A stretch of DNA of 6,663 bases from Clostridia bacterium (GTDB taxonomy: Bacteria; Bacillota_A; Clostridia; Peptostreptococcales; JAAYPU01), in NCBI GenBank assembly GCA_022360735.1, contig JAKSCF010000617.1:1-6663 (forward strand), written 5' to 3'. Of the stretch, positions 6,530-6,663 are shown piece by piece. Below the pieces are notes generated by a model, which saw only the letters and a program-made list of their open reading frames with translations, made no database searches and was not told the origin of the DNA. The number at the start of each line of letters is the position of its first letter. Position 1 is the first letter of the stretch. Both the position numbers and the translations under genes were made by a program.

Positions 6530-6585
6530 GGGGCGAAAAATTGGCTAGAAAAGGTCGTTTTTTGCCCCTTTAAATTGGGCAAAAA
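6530..6585 (+). other. Two mutually exclusive hairpins sharing a central arm
   Basis: Arm A, 6530-6540 (GGGGCGAAAAA), pairs with arm B, 6558-6568 (TTTTTTGCCCC), over 11 pairs including one G-T, with a 17-base loop. Arm B bases 6559-6567 can instead pair perfectly with arm C, 6577-6585 (GGGCAAAAA), over nine pairs with a 9-base loop. AAATTGG is repeated directly at 6538 and 6572. Neither hairpin is followed by a T-run, so neither is an obvious terminator on the + strand. The layout resembles an RNA switch platform or a repeat edge. No canonical terminator for rlmD is seen in this tail, and A-B may serve weakly as one. Confidence 0.35.
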
Positions 6586-6663
6586 TATAGATGACTAGAA
6601 GATTAGAGAGATGATAAGCAAATATGATTGAATATGCGAAGGTTAAAGGCGAAGTTTTGGTCA

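Larger units (their letters stand above)
6416..6598 (+). pseudogene. Start-less open frame, possible gene remnant
   Basis: An open frame runs from just after an in-frame TAA (6413-6415) to TAG 6596-6598, about 60 codons. The translation looks protein-like: it begins AKRLDGFYCG, has tryptophans spread through it, and ends WLEKVVFCPFKLGKNIDD. The FCPF..GK end faintly recalls the CPxCGK knuckle of small zinc-ribbon proteins, but the second cysteine of the pair is missing. No ATG near the beginning has a ribosome site; GTG 6446 and ATG 6467 are the only plausible starts and neither has a proper one. By hand count 31 of 60 codons end in G or C, against 2 of the first 20 codons after the rlmD start, so its base use is unlike its neighbours. 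It may be a decayed or transferred fragment, part of a repeat, or chance. Confidence 0.25.

Noticed and set aside
6624..6663. Beginning of a further gene at ATG 6624 (MIEYAKVKGE...) or ATG 6634 (MRRLKAKFWS)
   Set aside because: Both frames are open to the edge, but neither has a ribosome site at proper distance and only 10-13 codons are visible, so there is no way to choose.

Overview
The window is AT-rich and tightly packed. Its strong AGGAGG-type ribosome sites, two TTG start codons and A/T-ending codons point to a low-GC Firmicute, most likely an anaerobic clostridium. The gene content agrees with this: a pyrimidine-reducing iron-sulfur enzyme beside a YgeY-type hydrolase, and an RlmD enzyme with an iron-sulfur cluster. 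I cannot name the genus.

Layout, all genes on the + strand. (1) From the left edge to about 3.69 kb lies a catabolic cluster: the 3' part of an M20/YgeY-family metallohydrolase, a short gap with a strong hairpin, then preT and preA separated by one base. PreT and PreA should form the NAD(H)-linked dihydropyrimidine dehydrogenase that interconverts uracil or thymine with the 5,6-dihydro forms. The hydrolase probably acts on a downstream amide or carbamoyl intermediate, but its substrate cannot be read from sequence. A clear Rho-independent terminator closes this block. (2) From about 3.77 to 4.85 kb a separate unit with its own extended -10 promoter encodes a receiver-GGDEF protein, a probable phosphorylation-controlled diguanylate cyclase, followed by a near-perfect palindromic terminator. 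(3) From about 4.88 to 6.38 kb a third unit carries rlmD, a 23S rRNA m5U methyltransferase, preceded by a hairpin, a likely promoter and a possible very short leader ORF that ends one base before the rlmD start.

The last ~280 bases contain no confident gene but are not featureless. They hold a locally GC-rich segment that folds on paper into a closed multi-hairpin structure, an overlapping 61-codon open frame with protein-like composition but no credible start, and two mutually exclusive hairpins. This tail is the least explained part of the window and the best place to look for something new. The rest is well-known families in a sensible arrangement; I see no mobile element, CRISPR array, tRNA or rRNA.
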